NCBI GenBank assembly: GCA_022841665.1
Contig: JALHRB010000040.1
Span: 1-35,992 of the forward strand
DNA: 35,992 bases
Source of the DNA: Pseudolabrys sp.
GTDB taxonomy: Bacteria > Pseudomonadota > Alphaproteobacteria > Rhizobiales > Xanthobacteraceae
Direction of reading: 5' to 3'
The notes below the pieces were generated by a model. That model was not told the origin of the DNA, did no database searches, and saw nothing but the letters and a program-made list of their open reading frames with translations. Position 1 is the first letter of the stretch; every line of letters begins with the position of its first letter. Shown here in pieces: positions 24,120-33,120 of the stretch. A program made the position numbers and the translations under genes.

Positions 24120-25244
24120 ATGACCACGCTATCGCCGCCCTTCAAGGCCGACACGGTCGGCAGCCTGCTGCGGCCGCACTATCTGCTCGACGCGCGCGCC
24201 GCGCGGCAGGCCGGCACGATGCCCGCGGACGAACTGCGGCAGATCGAGAACAAGGCCGTGCAGCACGCGGTCGACTTGCAGAAGGAAGTCGGCCTCAAGT
24301 GCTGCACCGACGGCGACTTCCGCCGCCGCCACTGGTTCATGGACTTCATCGAGCGCATCGACGGCATCCGCTTCGGCGAGCCGATGGCGGTGCGCTTCAA
24401 AAGCAGCGACGGCAGCGTCGAGTTCTCGCCGCCGCAGATGGAGCTGCACGGCAAGCTCAAGCGCACGCAGAGCCTGACCGGCGCCGACTTCGCGCAACTC
24501 AAGCCCGTCGCCGAAAAAGCCGGGCTGATGCCGAAGCAGACGGTGCCCTCGCCTACGCTGCTGCACTACCGCTCGACCCGCTCGCGCAAGCACAACGCGA
24601 TCTACGCGGACGTCGAGGAGCTCTATGAGGACATCGCGCGCGTCTACCGCGAGGAATTCGCCGCGCTCTACGCCGCCGGCTGCCGCTATCTCCAGATCGA
24701 CGAAACCAACCTGCCCGGCCACCTCTCCGACCCGGCGCTGCGCGAGCAGGCCAAGAAGGAAGGCGAAGATCCGGACGCGCTGGTCAAACGCTACGCCAAG
24801 CTCATCAACGACTCGATCCGCGACGTGCCGGCCGACATGACGGTGTGCATGCACATGTGCCGCGGCAATCATGCCGGCGGCTGGTTCGCGGAAGGCGGCT
24901 ATGACCCGGTGGCGCAGGTTTCCTTCAGCACCATCGACGTTGACGGTTTCTTCCTGGAATACGACACGCCGCGAGCCGGCTCATTCGAGCCGCTACAGTA
25001 TCTCGCGCCTGGCAAGGTCGCGGTGCTCGGGCTCGTCACCACCAAGTCGCCGAAGCTCGAAAGCAAGGACGAGCTCAAGCGCCGGATTGACGAGGCGTCA
25101 CGCCATGTTCCGTTGGAACGACTGGCGCTGAGCCCGCAATGCGGCTTCGCCTCGACCATCGAGGGCAATCCGCTGACCGAGGACGACGAAAAGCGCAAGC
25201 TCGCGCTGATCGTCGAGACGGCGCGCGAGGTCTGGGGCGCGTGA
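24120..25244 (+). CDS. single-barrel MetE-like methyltransferase (COG0620)
   Basis: A 374-residue protein equivalent to the C-terminal catalytic barrel of cobalamin-independent methionine synthase; full MetE is about 750 residues. The zinc and homocysteine site is complete: H245 and C247 in MHMCRGNHAGGW, E280 in FFLEYDT, and C341 in LSPQCGFAST. The N-terminal segment (KADTVGSLLRPHYLLDARA) is the usual start of short YxjG/YxjH-type homologues, so this is a natural short family, not a fragment. It should transfer a methyl group to a thiol acceptor, probably homocysteine, but the donor (methyl-tetrahydrofolate, methylcobalamin or another) is unknown. The ATG at 24120 is preceded by GGGGGAAA. Two methionine-pathway markers, metF and metH, are not nearby. 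Confidence 0.87.
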   Translation: MTTLSPPFKADTVGSLLRPHYLLDARAARQAGTMPADELRQIENKAVQHAVDLQKEVGLKCCTDGDFRRRHWFMDFIERIDGIRFGEPMAVRFKSSDGSVEFSPPQMELHGKLKRTQSLTGADFAQLKPVAEKAGLMPKQTVPSPTLLHYRSTRSRKHNAIYADVEELYEDIARVYREEFAALYAAGCRYLQIDETNLPGHLSDPALREQAKKEGEDPDALVKRYAKLINDSIRDVPADMTVCMHMCRGNHAGGWFAEGGYDPVAQVSFSTIDVDGFFLEYDTPRAGSFEPLQYLAPGKVAVLGLVTTKSPKLESKDELKRRIDEASRHVPLERLALSPQCGFASTIEGNPLTEDDEKRKLALIVETAREVWGA

Positions 25245-25262
25245 GCGGCGCCCCAGCGACGC

Positions 25263-26006
25263 CTAGGGCCGTGCGCGCCGATTGCGCGCGCGCCGCTCCA
25301 GCATGTTGAGGCCCTCGACCAGCGCCGAAAACGCCATGGCCGCGTAGATGTAGCCTTTGGGCACCTTGGCGCCGAAGCCTTCGGCCATCAGCGCCATGCC
25401 GATCATCAAGAGGAATCCCAGCGCCAGCATCACGATGGTGGGGTTGGCGTTGATGAAATTGGCGAGCGGCGTCGCCGCCACCAGCATGGTCAGCACGGCG
25501 ACGACCACCGCGATGACCATGATCGGCACATGCTCCGTCATGCCGACCGCAGTGATGATGCTGTCGACCGAGAACACGAGGTCGAGCACGACGATCTGCC
25601 CCATCGCTGCCGCGAAGCCAAGGCTGGCGGTCTTGCGGTCGAACATGTCGGGGCCCGGATCGGGATCGACCCGGTGATGCACTTCCTTGGTGGCCTTCCA
25701 CACCAGGAACAGGCCGCCCGCAATCAGGATCAGGTCGCGCCAGGAGAAGCCATGGCCAAAGACCGTAAAGACGGGCGTCGTCAGCGTGACGATGAACGCG
25801 ACCGAGCCCAGGAGCGCGAGCCGCAGGATCAGCGCCAGCCCAATGCCGACGCGGCGCCCGAGCTCGCGCTGATGCTCGGGCATCCGATTGGTGAGAATGG
25901 CGATGAAGATCAGGTTGTCGATCCCGAGCACCACCTCCATCGCAATCAGGGTGGCGAGCGCCGCCCATGCGGCAGGGTCGGAGAAGAGGGTCGGCAGATC
26001 GTCCAT
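25263..26006 (-). CDS. TerC-family integral membrane protein
   Basis: A 247-residue protein with about seven predicted membrane helices. The family-defining acidic motifs are present: [15 protein letters not shown] near the start and [15 protein letters not shown] in the middle. TerC proteins have been linked to tellurite resistance and, for several members, to manganese export supporting secreted enzymes; this one could be either or another metal-related exporter. The ATG at 26006 has GAGGAGA upstream. It lies 23 bp after prfB on the same strand, so it is probably the last gene of a prfB transcript; there is no room for a manganese riboswitch before it. Confidence 0.88.
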   Translation of the reverse strand: MDDLPTLFSDPAAWAALATLIAMEVVLGIDNLIFIAILTNRMPEHQRELGRRVGIGLALILRLALLGSVAFIVTLTTPVFTVFGHGFSWRDLILIAGGLFLVWKATKEVHHRVDPDPGPDMFDRKTASLGFAAAMGQIVVLDLVFSVDSIITAVGMTEHVPIMVIAVVVAVLTMLVAATPLANFINANPTIVMLALGFLLMIGMALMAEGFGAKVPKGYIYAAMAFSALVEGLNMLERRARNRRARP

Positions 26007-26029
26007 CGCGGCGTCTCCTCAAGCTTGCC

Positions 26030-27161
26030 TTAATCCACGTCCTCGACCTGCTCGGGCCCGCCGCCGAACGCCTTCTGCGCGAGCGCGGCCTGCATGAACT
26101 CGTCGAGGTCGCCGTCGAGCACGCCGGCGGTGTTCGAGGTCGAGACGCCGGTGCGCAGGTCCTTCACCATCTGGTAGGGCTGGAGCACATAGGAGCGGAT
26201 CTGGTGGCCCCAGCCGATGTCGGTCTTGGCAGCCTGGGCGGCTTCTGCCTTGGCCTCGCGCTTCTTGACTTCGATCTCGAACAGCTTGGCGCGCAGCATA
26301 TCCCAGGCCATGGCACGGTTCCTGTGCTGCGAGCGGTCCTGCTGGCACTTTACCACGATGTTGGTGGGGATGTGGGTGAGACGCACGGCCGATTCCGTCT
26401 TGTTGACGTGCTGGCCGCCGGCGCCGCCCGAACGCATCACGTCGGTACGCACATCCTTCTCGTCGATTTCGATCTTGATGCGGTCGTCGATCACCGGAAA
26501 GACGACCACGCTGGCGAAGGAGGTGTGCCGGCGCGCATTGGAATCGAAGGGCGAAATGCGCACCAGCCGGTGCACGCCGTTCTCGCTCTTGAGCCAGCCG
26601 TAGGCGTTGTGGCCCTTGATCTGCACCGTCGCCGACTTGATGCCGGCGCCTTCGCCTTCGCTCTCTTCCAGCCACTCGACCTTGTAGCCGTGCTGTTCCG
26701 CCCAACGCACATACATGCGCATGAGCATGCTGGCCCAGTCCTGGCTCTCGGTGCCGCCGGCACCGGCGTGGACTTCGAGGTAGCAGTCATTGGCGTCGGC
26801 CTCGCCGGACAGCAGCGCCTCCAGCTCGCGGCGGGCGACCTCGGCCTTGAGCCGCTTGAGCGCGGCTTCGGCGTCCTTGACCGTCGCCTCGTCCTTCTCG
26901 GACTCGCCCAGCTCGATCAAAGTGAGATTGTCCTCGAGCTCCTGCTCGATGCGCCCGATGGCCTTGAGCTGGTCCTCCAGCGCGTCGCGTTCGCGCATGG
27001 TGCGCTGGGCGCGCGCCTGGTCGCTCCAGAAATTGGGGTCTTCGGCTTCCTTGTTCAGCTCGGCGAGACGGCGCGTCGCGGTATCGACGTCAAAGATGCC
27101 TCCTCAGCAGCCGCACCGACTGCTTGATCTCTTCGACAAGGTTCTGGGTTTCCGCGCGCAT
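26030..27161 (-). CDS. prfB: peptide chain release factor 2 (with programmed +1 frameshift)
   Basis: RF2, which recognises UGA and UAA stops and hydrolyses peptidyl-tRNA on the ribosome. Frame 1 runs from ATG 27161 for 23 residues ([20 protein letters not shown], then RHL) to an in-frame TGA at 27092-27090. A +1 shift at CTT-TGA-C continues as [19 protein letters not shown] to the stop at 26030, giving 376 residues. The internal AGGAGG (27104-27099) sits three bases before CTT, as in E. coli prfB. The SPF recognition motif ([11 protein letters not shown]) and the GGQ motif ([15 protein letters not shown]) are both present. Many gene finders would start the protein in the middle of the second frame. 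TerC follows 23 bp downstream. Confidence 0.96.
27089..27104 (-). promoter_or_regulatory. prfB programmed +1 frameshift site
   Basis: On the minus strand: AGGAGG, a 3-nt spacer CAT, the slippery CTT, the in-frame UGA and a following C. When RF2 is scarce the UGA is read slowly, the internal Shine-Dalgarno sequence pulls the ribosome, and translation slips forward one base. This is the classic RF2 autoregulation, and the sequence matches it exactly. Confidence 0.95.
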
Positions 27162-27357
27162 CGATCTGGTCTTTCGGGAACTGCAACTTTGTTCCGCATG
27201 TAGCGTTCCCGGACGGGCTCGGCAACCCCGATCTGCCGCCCCGGGCAAGGCGCCGCGGGAACATGGGTTCAAGCAGGAACCATGCCCGACACCTTGCATT
27301 GTTCAGGGACGGGGCGGCGAACGCTCCCCACCCATCGAACAAAACAAGAGGAACATC

Positions 27358-27861
27358 ATGGGCCTTTTTAGCAAGGACATCAAAACACTCGACGACCTGT
27401 TCGTGCACACGCTGCGCGACATCTACTACGCCGAAAAGCAGATCCTGAAGGCACTGCCCGACATGATCGAAAAGGCGACCAACCCGACCCTCAAGCAGGG
27501 CTTCCAGGCGCATCTGGGCGAGACCAAGAACCAGGTCGCCCGCCTCGAGCAGGTGTTCAAGATGCACGGCGTCGAGGCCAAGGGCGTCAACTGCCCGGCG
27601 ATCGACGGCATCATCGAGGAAGCCAACGAGGTGGCCGGCGAGGTCGACGACAAGCAGGTGCTGGACGCCGCGCTGATCGCCGCCGCGCAGGCGGTGGAGC
27701 ACTACGAGATGACGCGCTACGGCACGCTCATCGCCTGGGCCAAGCAGCTCGGCCGGCCGGACTGCGCCAGCGTGCTGCAGCAGAACCTCGACGAGGAGAA
27801 GGCCGCCGACATGAAGCTGACCAAGATGGCCGAGAGCACCGTGAACAAGCAGGCGGCGTAA
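27358..27861 (+). CDS. YciF-like ferritin-fold protein (DUF892)
   Basis: A 167-residue all-helical protein of the YciE/YciF family. The four-helix bundle carries probable di-metal ligands: E26 in RDIYYAEKQIL, E55 in HLGETKNQ, E114 and H115 in AVEHYEMTRYG, and E146/E147 in NLDEEKAADMK. Family members are stress-associated; the enzymatic activity is not known. AAGAGG precedes the ATG at 27358. It faces opposite to its neighbours, prfB and mrcA, in what is otherwise a conserved neighbourhood, and ends at a strong bidirectional terminator. Its promoter would lie in the ~195 bp shared with the divergent prfB. Confidence 0.9.
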   Translation: MGLFSKDIKTLDDLFVHTLRDIYYAEKQILKALPDMIEKATNPTLKQGFQAHLGETKNQVARLEQVFKMHGVEAKGVNCPAIDGIIEEANEVAGEVDDKQVLDAALIAAAQAVEHYEMTRYGTLIAWAKQLGRPDCASVLQQNLDEEKAADMKLTKMAESTVNKQAA

Positions 27862-27876
27862 ATCCGCCCGCCGACG

Positions 27877-27907
27877 AAAAAGCCCCGGCGCAGGCCGGGG
27901 CTTTTTT
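27877..27907. terminator. bidirectional intrinsic terminator
   Basis: Stem AAAAAGCCCCGGC / GCCGGGGCTTTTT with a GCAG loop, followed by T6 on the plus strand and A5 at its other end. It separates the convergent YciF-like gene (stop at 27861) from mrcA (stop at 27931). Confidence 0.93.
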
Positions 27908-27930
27908 GATTTCGCAGCGGGGCGCGGCGC

Positions 27931-30411
27931 TTAGTACAGCCCGCCCGTGCCCGAGCGCACGGCGCGGTCGGCATCGGGCGAAACGCCGGCGCCCCACGGG
28001 CGCCCGCCGCCACCGCCGCCGCCTTCGCCGTCGCCATAGCCGACCACCGAATAGCTGTCGGGCGGCGCGGTGCCCGGCTTGAACGCCTCGAGGATGGCGC
28101 GCGGCGTGTCGGGGCCGGCGCGCACGCCGGTCTTCGGATCGACGCGCACCAGCTTGATGCCGGGCGGCACGCGGAACGGCACCGCCGGCTTGTCGGCGAG
28201 CGCGCCCTTCATGAACTCCTTGACGATCGGCGCCGCCAGCTGGCCGCCGGTCGCGCCGCGGCCGAGATGGCGCGGCTTGTCGTAGCCGATATAGACGCCG
28301 ACCACGACGTCCGGCGTGTAGGCGACGAACCAGGCGTCCTTTTCCTCGTTGGTGGTGCCGGTCTTGCCGGCGACCGGCTTGCCGACGTCCTTCTGGAAGC
28401 CGACGCCGCCCGCGGTGCCGCGCAAAACGACGCCTTCCATCATCGAGGTGATCTGATAGGCCGTCATCGGATCGATCACCTGCTGGCGGCGGTCGATCAG
28501 CGAGGGTTCCGGCTGGTTGTCCCACTTGGGCGCGCTGCAGCCGATGCACTCGCGCTCGTCGTGCCGGTAGACGGTGTGGCCGTAGCGGTCCTGGATGCGG
28601 TCGATGAGCGTCGGCTTTATGCGCCGCCCGCCATTGTCGAACATGGCGTAGGCGGTGACCATGCGCAGCAGCGTGGTTTCGCCGGCGCCGAGCGCAAAGG
28701 ACAGGTATGGCGGCAGGTTGTCGTAAACGCCGAAACGCTTGGCGTAGTCGGCGATCATCGGCATGCCGATGTCCTGCGCCAGCCTAACCGTCATCACGTT
28801 GCGCGAATGCTCGATGCCGAAGCGCAGGGTCGAGGGGCCGTAGAACTTGCCTTCGTAATTCTGCGGCGCCCACACGCCCTGCCCGGCGCCCTGGTCGATC
28901 TCCAAGGGCGCGTCGAGGATAACGGTTGAGGGCGTGTAGCCGTTGTCGAGCGCGGCGGCGTAGACGAAAGGCTTGAATGAGGAGCCCGGCTGGCGCAGCG
29001 CCTGCGTGGCGCGGTTGAACTGGCTCTGGTCGTAGGAGAAGCCGCCGACCATCGCCAGCACGCGGCCGGTCTGCGGGTCTTCCACCACCATGGCGCCCGA
29101 CACTTCCGGCACCTGTTGCAGGCGGAACTGGCCTTCGGTCTTGGCCGGCGAGACGTAGACGACGTCGCCAGGACTGAGCACCTGGCTGACCTTGGTCGGC
29201 GCGCGGCCGTTGCTTTTCGCCCACTTCACGCCGTCGAACGGCAGGATGCCGATGTCGCGTTCCTTGCCGACATAGCCGCCGGGATCGCGTCCGGGCTGCA
29301 GGCCGACGCGGGCGGAGTGGTCGCTGACTTCCAGCACGACGGCCAGCCGCCAGGGCGCCACGTCGGCCAGCGCCTTCACGTCGGCGAGCTTGACGCCCCA
29401 GTCGCCGGCCAGCTCGATCCTGGTCACCGCGCCGCGCCAGCCTTGCGCCTCGTCGAACTTGACCAGGCCGTCGGTGAGCGTCTTGCGCGCCAGCACCTGC
29501 AGCCTGGTGTCGAGGGTGGTGCGCACCGACAGGCCGCCTTCATAGAGCTTCTTCTCGCCATAGCGGTCGTACAGCTCGCGGCGCACTTCCTCGGCGAAAT
29601 ATTCGGCGGAGAAGGTGTGGGTCGCCGTCGCCTTGGTGGCGACGTTCAAGCCGGTGCGCTTGGCCTTGTCGGCGTCGGGGCCCTTGATGAAGGCCGCCTC
29701 CGCCATGCGGTCGATCACCCAGTTGCGCCGCTCGAGCGCGCGCTCGCGCTGACGGAACGGATGATAATTGTTCGGCGCCTTCGGCAGGGCCGCGAGATAG
29801 GCGGCCTCCGGAACGGTCAGCTCGTTCACCGCCTTGTCGAAATAGACGAGCGAGGCGGCGGCGACGCCGTAGGCGCCCAGGCCCAGATAGATCTCGTTGA
29901 GATAGAGCTCGAGGATCTTGTCCTTCGAATAGGTGCGCTCGATCTTGAGCGCGAGCAGCGCTTCCTTGATCTTGCGCGCGATCGAAACCTCGTTTGTTAA
30001 CAAGAAGTTCTTGGCGACTTGTTGCGTGATGGTTGAGGCGCCCTGCGGGCGGCGGTTGGAGCCGAAATTCTGCGCATAGTTGAACGCCGCGCGCGCGATG
30101 CCGGTAAAATCGAGCCCGCCATGCTCGTAGAAGTTCTTGTCCTCGGCGGCGAGGAAGGCGTTGATCACCAGCTTCGGCACCGCCTGGATCGGGATATAGA
30201 GCCTGCGCTCGCGCGCATATTCGGCGACCAGCGAGCCGTCGCCGGCGTGCACGCGCGTCATCACCGGCGGCTCGTAGTCCTGCAGCTGCGAGTAGTCCGG
30301 CAGGTCCTTGGAGAAGTGCCACAGCAGTCCGGCCGCGCCCGCAACCCCCACCACGAACAGGATGGTGCCCGCTGCGAACAGAAAGCCGAAGAAGCGCAAC
30401 ATGAGCTTCAT
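27931..30411 (-). CDS. mrcA: bifunctional penicillin-binding protein 1A
   Basis: A class A PBP of 826 residues from the ATG at 30411 (an in-frame ATG at 30429 adds six). A membrane helix at about residues 8-32 is followed by the glycosyltransferase domain with E90 in LAAEDKNFYEHGG and QGASTITQQVAKNF, an OB-like insert, and the transpeptidase domain: S477 in GSSFKP, the SRN triad in IEHSRNV, and KTG at about 683 in AGKTGTTNEEKDAW. It polymerises and cross-links peptidoglycan. The C-terminus is Gly-rich. It lies downstream of amiC on the same strand, with 172 bp between them. Confidence 0.95.
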   Translation of the reverse strand: MKLMLRFFGFLFAAGTILFVVGVAGAAGLLWHFSKDLPDYSQLQDYEPPVMTRVHAGDGSLVAEYARERRLYIPIQAVPKLVINAFLAAEDKNFYEHGGLDFTGIARAAFNYAQNFGSNRRPQGASTITQQVAKNFLLTNEVSIARKIKEALLALKIERTYSKDKILELYLNEIYLGLGAYGVAAASLVYFDKAVNELTVPEAAYLAALPKAPNNYHPFRQRERALERRNWVIDRMAEAAFIKGPDADKAKRTGLNVATKATATHTFSAEYFAEEVRRELYDRYGEKKLYEGGLSVRTTLDTRLQVLARKTLTDGLVKFDEAQGWRGAVTRIELAGDWGVKLADVKALADVAPWRLAVVLEVSDHSARVGLQPGRDPGGYVGKERDIGILPFDGVKWAKSNGRAPTKVSQVLSPGDVVYVSPAKTEGQFRLQQVPEVSGAMVVEDPQTGRVLAMVGGFSYDQSQFNRATQALRQPGSSFKPFVYAAALDNGYTPSTVILDAPLEIDQGAGQGVWAPQNYEGKFYGPSTLRFGIEHSRNVMTVRLAQDIGMPMIADYAKRFGVYDNLPPYLSFALGAGETTLLRMVTAYAMFDNGGRRIKPTLIDRIQDRYGHTVYRHDERECIGCSAPKWDNQPEPSLIDRRQQVIDPMTAYQITSMMEGVVLRGTAGGVGFQKDVGKPVAGKTGTTNEEKDAWFVAYTPDVVVGVYIGYDKPRHLGRGATGGQLAAPIVKEFMKGALADKPAVPFRVPPGIKLVRVDPKTGVRAGPDTPRAILEAFKPGTAPPDSYSVVGYGDGEGGGGGGGRPWGAGVSPDADRAVRSGTGGLY

Positions 30412-30583
30412 GAACGAATGGTCCCGCATTCCGGCGCGCGAAGTCCGGTGGCGCCACCTGGCGCGGCAGAGCCCAGATTCGGCAGATGGAACATCATGAT
30501 GCCGTCGGCGCCGTTACCCAAACCAACCCCGGCGCCGCTCTTTGGTCGCGTTGTTTTATGTTGAAACTGAGGCCGGTAGCCCA

Positions 30584-31834
30584 TCAGTTGGCCCTTCCCG
30601 CCCCGCCCGCAAGCCGCGGCCCGAAGAAACTGTCGACCGCCTGCGCCATGGCCGCCGCGGTCTTGACGCGCCAGGCCTCCGAGGTGAGCTGCCGCAGGTC
30701 GTCCTTGGTGGACATGTAGCCGAGCTCGATTAGCACCGAGGGCACGTCGGGCGCCCGCAGCACCACGAAGCCGGCCGATTTCATCGGGTTCTTGTGCAGC
30801 CGCGCGGTGGACTTCAGCTCGTTGACGGCCGACCGGGCGAACTGGAGCGAGAAAGTCTTGGTCTCGCGCTGGGCGAGATCGACCAGGATATTGGCGACGT
30901 CGTCGGGCTCGGCGGTGAGATCGACGCCGGCGATCACGTCGGCGCGGTTCTCGGCTTCGGCGAGCCGCGCGGCTTCCGCGTCGGAGGCGTTCTCCGAGAG
31001 CGTGTAGATCGTTGCGCCCTCGGCCTGCCCCTCCCGCTTCGGGAGCGAATCGGCGTGGATCGAAATGAACAGCGCCGCGCTGCGCTGGCGGGCGAAGCGC
31101 ACCCGCTCGTTGAGCGGAATGAAGGTGTCGTCGGTGCGCGTCATTTCCACGCGGTACTTGCCGCCGGCGAGCAGCCGCTCGCGCAGCGCCTGCGCGAAGG
31201 CGAGCACGATTTCCTTCTCGTTCTCGCCCTTGAGGCCCTTGGTGCCGGTATCGATGCCGCCATGGCCGGGATCGAGCACGATCAGCGGGCGCGGATCGCC
31301 GCTCTCGCGCGGCGGCGGCTCGCGGCGCGTCTGCTTGGCGGGGCGGTTCTCCAGCGCAATGGTGCGCAGGAAGCTGTCGCGGTCGGTGGCGGCGAGGTCG
31401 AGCACCAGCCGCGCCGGCTGGCCGTCGGCGGCGTCGAGCGTGAAGGCCTTCTCCACCCGCACCGGGCCCTTGGTGTCGAGCACGATGCGCGAGCCGCCCT
31501 GCATGATGAGGCCGTAGCGGAACGCCTTGACCAGCCCGCGGGCATGATCGCCGACCTTGGCCGGCAGCTTGAAGGTCACCTGCGGCAGGTCGACCACCAC
31601 CCGGTAGGGATCGGCCAGGGTGAAGGCGGCGAGGTCGATCTTGCGGCTGAGGTCGAGCACGAAGCGGGTGCGCTGGTCGTCGCCGCCCAGCCGGACGTCG
31701 GTCGCCACCGGCAGCTCATTGGACGGCGCCGGCAGCGCGCGCGAAGCCACCTCGGCCGCGGGAGCGGCCGAGTCGGCAAAGAGGCCGGCGCCGACAATCA
31801 GGGCGCAGGCGATGGTGGCGATGCGGAGCGTCAC
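30584..31834 (-). CDS. amiC: N-acetylmuramoyl-L-alanine amidase
   Basis: A 416-residue periplasmic amidase that cuts the MurNAc-L-Ala bond to separate daughter cells. A signal peptide (residues 1-27) is followed by an AMIN domain (about 45-150), which targets division sites, and an Amidase_3 domain with zinc ligands H191 in DPGHGG, E206 in KGENEKEIV and H260 in SIHAD, and the catalytic E370 in VLIELGYMS. An inhibitory helix of the kind seen in AmiC may lie between H260 and E370. The start is GTG at 31834. It is divergent from rne in the conserved arrangement, but here a toxin-antitoxin pair lies between the two. mrcA is the next gene downstream. Confidence 0.93.
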   Translation of the reverse strand: MTLRIATIACALIVGAGLFADSAAPAAEVASRALPAPSNELPVATDVRLGGDDQRTRFVLDLSRKIDLAAFTLADPYRVVVDLPQVTFKLPAKVGDHARGLVKAFRYGLIMQGGSRIVLDTKGPVRVEKAFTLDAADGQPARLVLDLAATDRDSFLRTIALENRPAKQTRREPPPRESGDPRPLIVLDPGHGGIDTGTKGLKGENEKEIVLAFAQALRERLLAGGKYRVEMTRTDDTFIPLNERVRFARQRSAALFISIHADSLPKREGQAEGATIYTLSENASDAEAARLAEAENRADVIAGVDLTAEPDDVANILVDLAQRETKTFSLQFARSAVNELKSTARLHKNPMKSAGFVVLRAPDVPSVLIELGYMSTKDDLRQLTSEAWRVKTAAAMAQAVDSFFGPRLAGGAGRAN

Positions 31835-31965
31835 GAATCCGGACCTGTTTCCGCTTCTTTTATCCCATTAGGAGCCTGGAAGGTTAAGGAACTTGAGCCG
31901 GCGGGCGGGTCTTGCAACCAATGTGGCTTGCGCGCATCGGCAGACCGGCGGCGACGCCGTATTTT

Positions 31966-32667
31966 TCAGTCCGGCGGCCACGCCCGCCACGTCTCTTCCC
32001 CAGCCACGAAATACCGCGTCATCCGCGCGCCGTCCCAGTGATATTGCAGCGTACGCGCCTGAATGACGGGCAGCGTCACCAGATCGGGCCAGAAAAGGGC
32101 CGCCGCCTGCCCTGCAGGCCAGCGCACGCTCGGATAGACGATGCCGTCGCTGCCGGCGCTGCGCAGCGACGCAGCCAGGCCCTGCGCCGTGGACCAGTCG
32201 TCCGGCGCCAGGCATTGCGCGAAGCCGCCGCCGCGCAAGTCGTGCAAATTCCCCGAGATGCGCGCGGTCAGTTCGCGGTACTGAGCGTCGGCCGGCGGCT
32301 CATTCGTGCGCGCCATGAAGCGTTCGAAGTGATAGGCCGTCTCGGCCAGCGCTACCTCGAAGCGGTCGCCGCAATACCAGACGCCATAGGCGCCGGACGA
32401 AAACCGGCTCGTACGGGCACGCGATACGTGGGTGAAGGCCGCCATGACCAGGCTCGCGCTCGGGCCCGACACCCGGCGCTCTGCGGGCACCAGCGTGAGA
32501 TCGCCGATCTCGTCGCGCACGCGAGGATTGGTCTTCGCCTCGGCGCTGGCGATCAACTCCCAGTCCTGCGGAGGCGCGATGTCCTCGAACAGAAAGACCG
32601 GCGGATAGATGGTGCGCACAATGCGGCGGCTGGCCGGCCAATCGATGGCGGCGACAGGCGGTGTCAC
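31966..32667 (-). CDS. RES-domain toxin
   Basis: A 233-residue protein of the RES family. The probable active-site residues are R88 in RTSRFSSGAYGVWYCGD, Y98, E109 in VALAETAYHFERF and S180 in GIVYPSVRW. RES toxins degrade NAD+ or modify NAD-linked targets and stop growth when not bound by their partner. I start at GTG 32667, which overlaps the antitoxin stop by four bases (GTGA); a longer in-frame ATG at 32862 would overlap most of the antitoxin and gives a spurious Arg-rich N-terminus. It is the second gene of the pair, after the antitoxin, the usual order in this type. It ends 132 bp from the amiC start. Confidence 0.88.
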   Translation of the reverse strand: MTPPVAAIDWPASRRIVRTIYPPVFLFEDIAPPQDWELIASAEAKTNPRVRDEIGDLTLVPAERRVSGPSASLVMAAFTHVSRARTSRFSSGAYGVWYCGDRFEVALAETAYHFERFMARTNEPPADAQYRELTARISGNLHDLRGGGFAQCLAPDDWSTAQGLAASLRSAGSDGIVYPSVRWPAGQAAALFWPDLVTLPVIQARTLQYHWDGARMTRYFVAGEETWRAWPPD

Positions 32668-33074
32668 CAGCCGCCGCGCTCGGCGTCGAGATAATCGCGA
32701 ACCGCTGTCAGGTCGCTCGGCGCGCCGGCGAGCATCCGCTCCAGCGCCGATTTGCCCGCGAAAGCGGCATTCGGCTTGGCGACCCAGGCGTAGCCGCGCG
32801 CGGGCTCGGTGAACATGTGGCGCAGCGCTTTGTGAATGCCCATCAGGTCGCCGAGCCGCCACACCGTATCGGACGGCACGGCGCCAATCTCGCCGCGTTT
32901 CCAGCGGTAGAACGTCGAAGGGCTCGGCTGGCCGAGCAGCACGCGCGCCTGGGAATCGGTGACTTTCCAGTGCCTGAACAAGTTGAACGCCGCGCGCATC
33001 ATCGCCGCCGCTTCCGCCTGGGAAACCTGGACGGTCTGCGGTCGCGTGCGCTCGGCTAACGTAGCCTCGGTCAT
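32664..33074 (-). CDS. Xre/MbcA/ParS-type antitoxin (DUF2384)
   Basis: A 136-residue antitoxin. The N-terminal helix-turn-helix region (AAFNLFRHWKVTDSQARVLL, then STFYRWKRG) binds DNA, and the C-terminal toxin-binding domain covers about 95-136 (AFAGKSALERMLAGAPSDL). It partners the RES protein encoded immediately downstream and should repress its own promoter. I prefer ATG 33074, which has AAAGG seven bases upstream; ATG 33092 would add six residues with a weaker site. A 12-bp palindrome lies 34 bp upstream of the preferred start and is a candidate operator. Confidence 0.9.
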   Translation of the reverse strand: MTEATLAERTRPQTVQVSQAEAAAMMRAAFNLFRHWKVTDSQARVLLGQPSPSTFYRWKRGEIGAVPSDTVWRLGDLMGIHKALRHMFTEPARGYAWVAKPNAAFAGKSALERMLAGAPSDLTAVRDYLDAERGGW

Positions 33075-33108
33075 ATGACTGCCTTTCGACATATAACCTA
33101 CTGTTTTA

Positions 33109-33120
33109 TGCCATTTGGCA
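33109..33120. promoter_or_regulatory. candidate operator of the toxin-antitoxin pair
   Basis: TGCCATTTGGCA, arms TGCCA and TGGCA around TT, upstream of the antitoxin start at 33074. Autoregulated antitoxins with helix-turn-helix domains usually bind a palindrome at this place. The AT-rich stretch next to it (TAAAACAGTAGGTTATAT on the minus strand) probably holds the promoter, but I cannot place the -35 and -10 with confidence. Confidence 0.5.

Noticed and set aside
26007-26029. Manganese riboswitch (yybP-ykoY type) ahead of the TerC-family gene.
   Set aside because: Only 23 bp separate it from prfB, too little for the riboswitch.
31966-32862. Longer RES toxin start at 32862.
   Set aside because: It would overlap nearly half of the antitoxin and adds an Arg-rich shadow sequence; the GTG at 32667 fits the usual four-base overlap.
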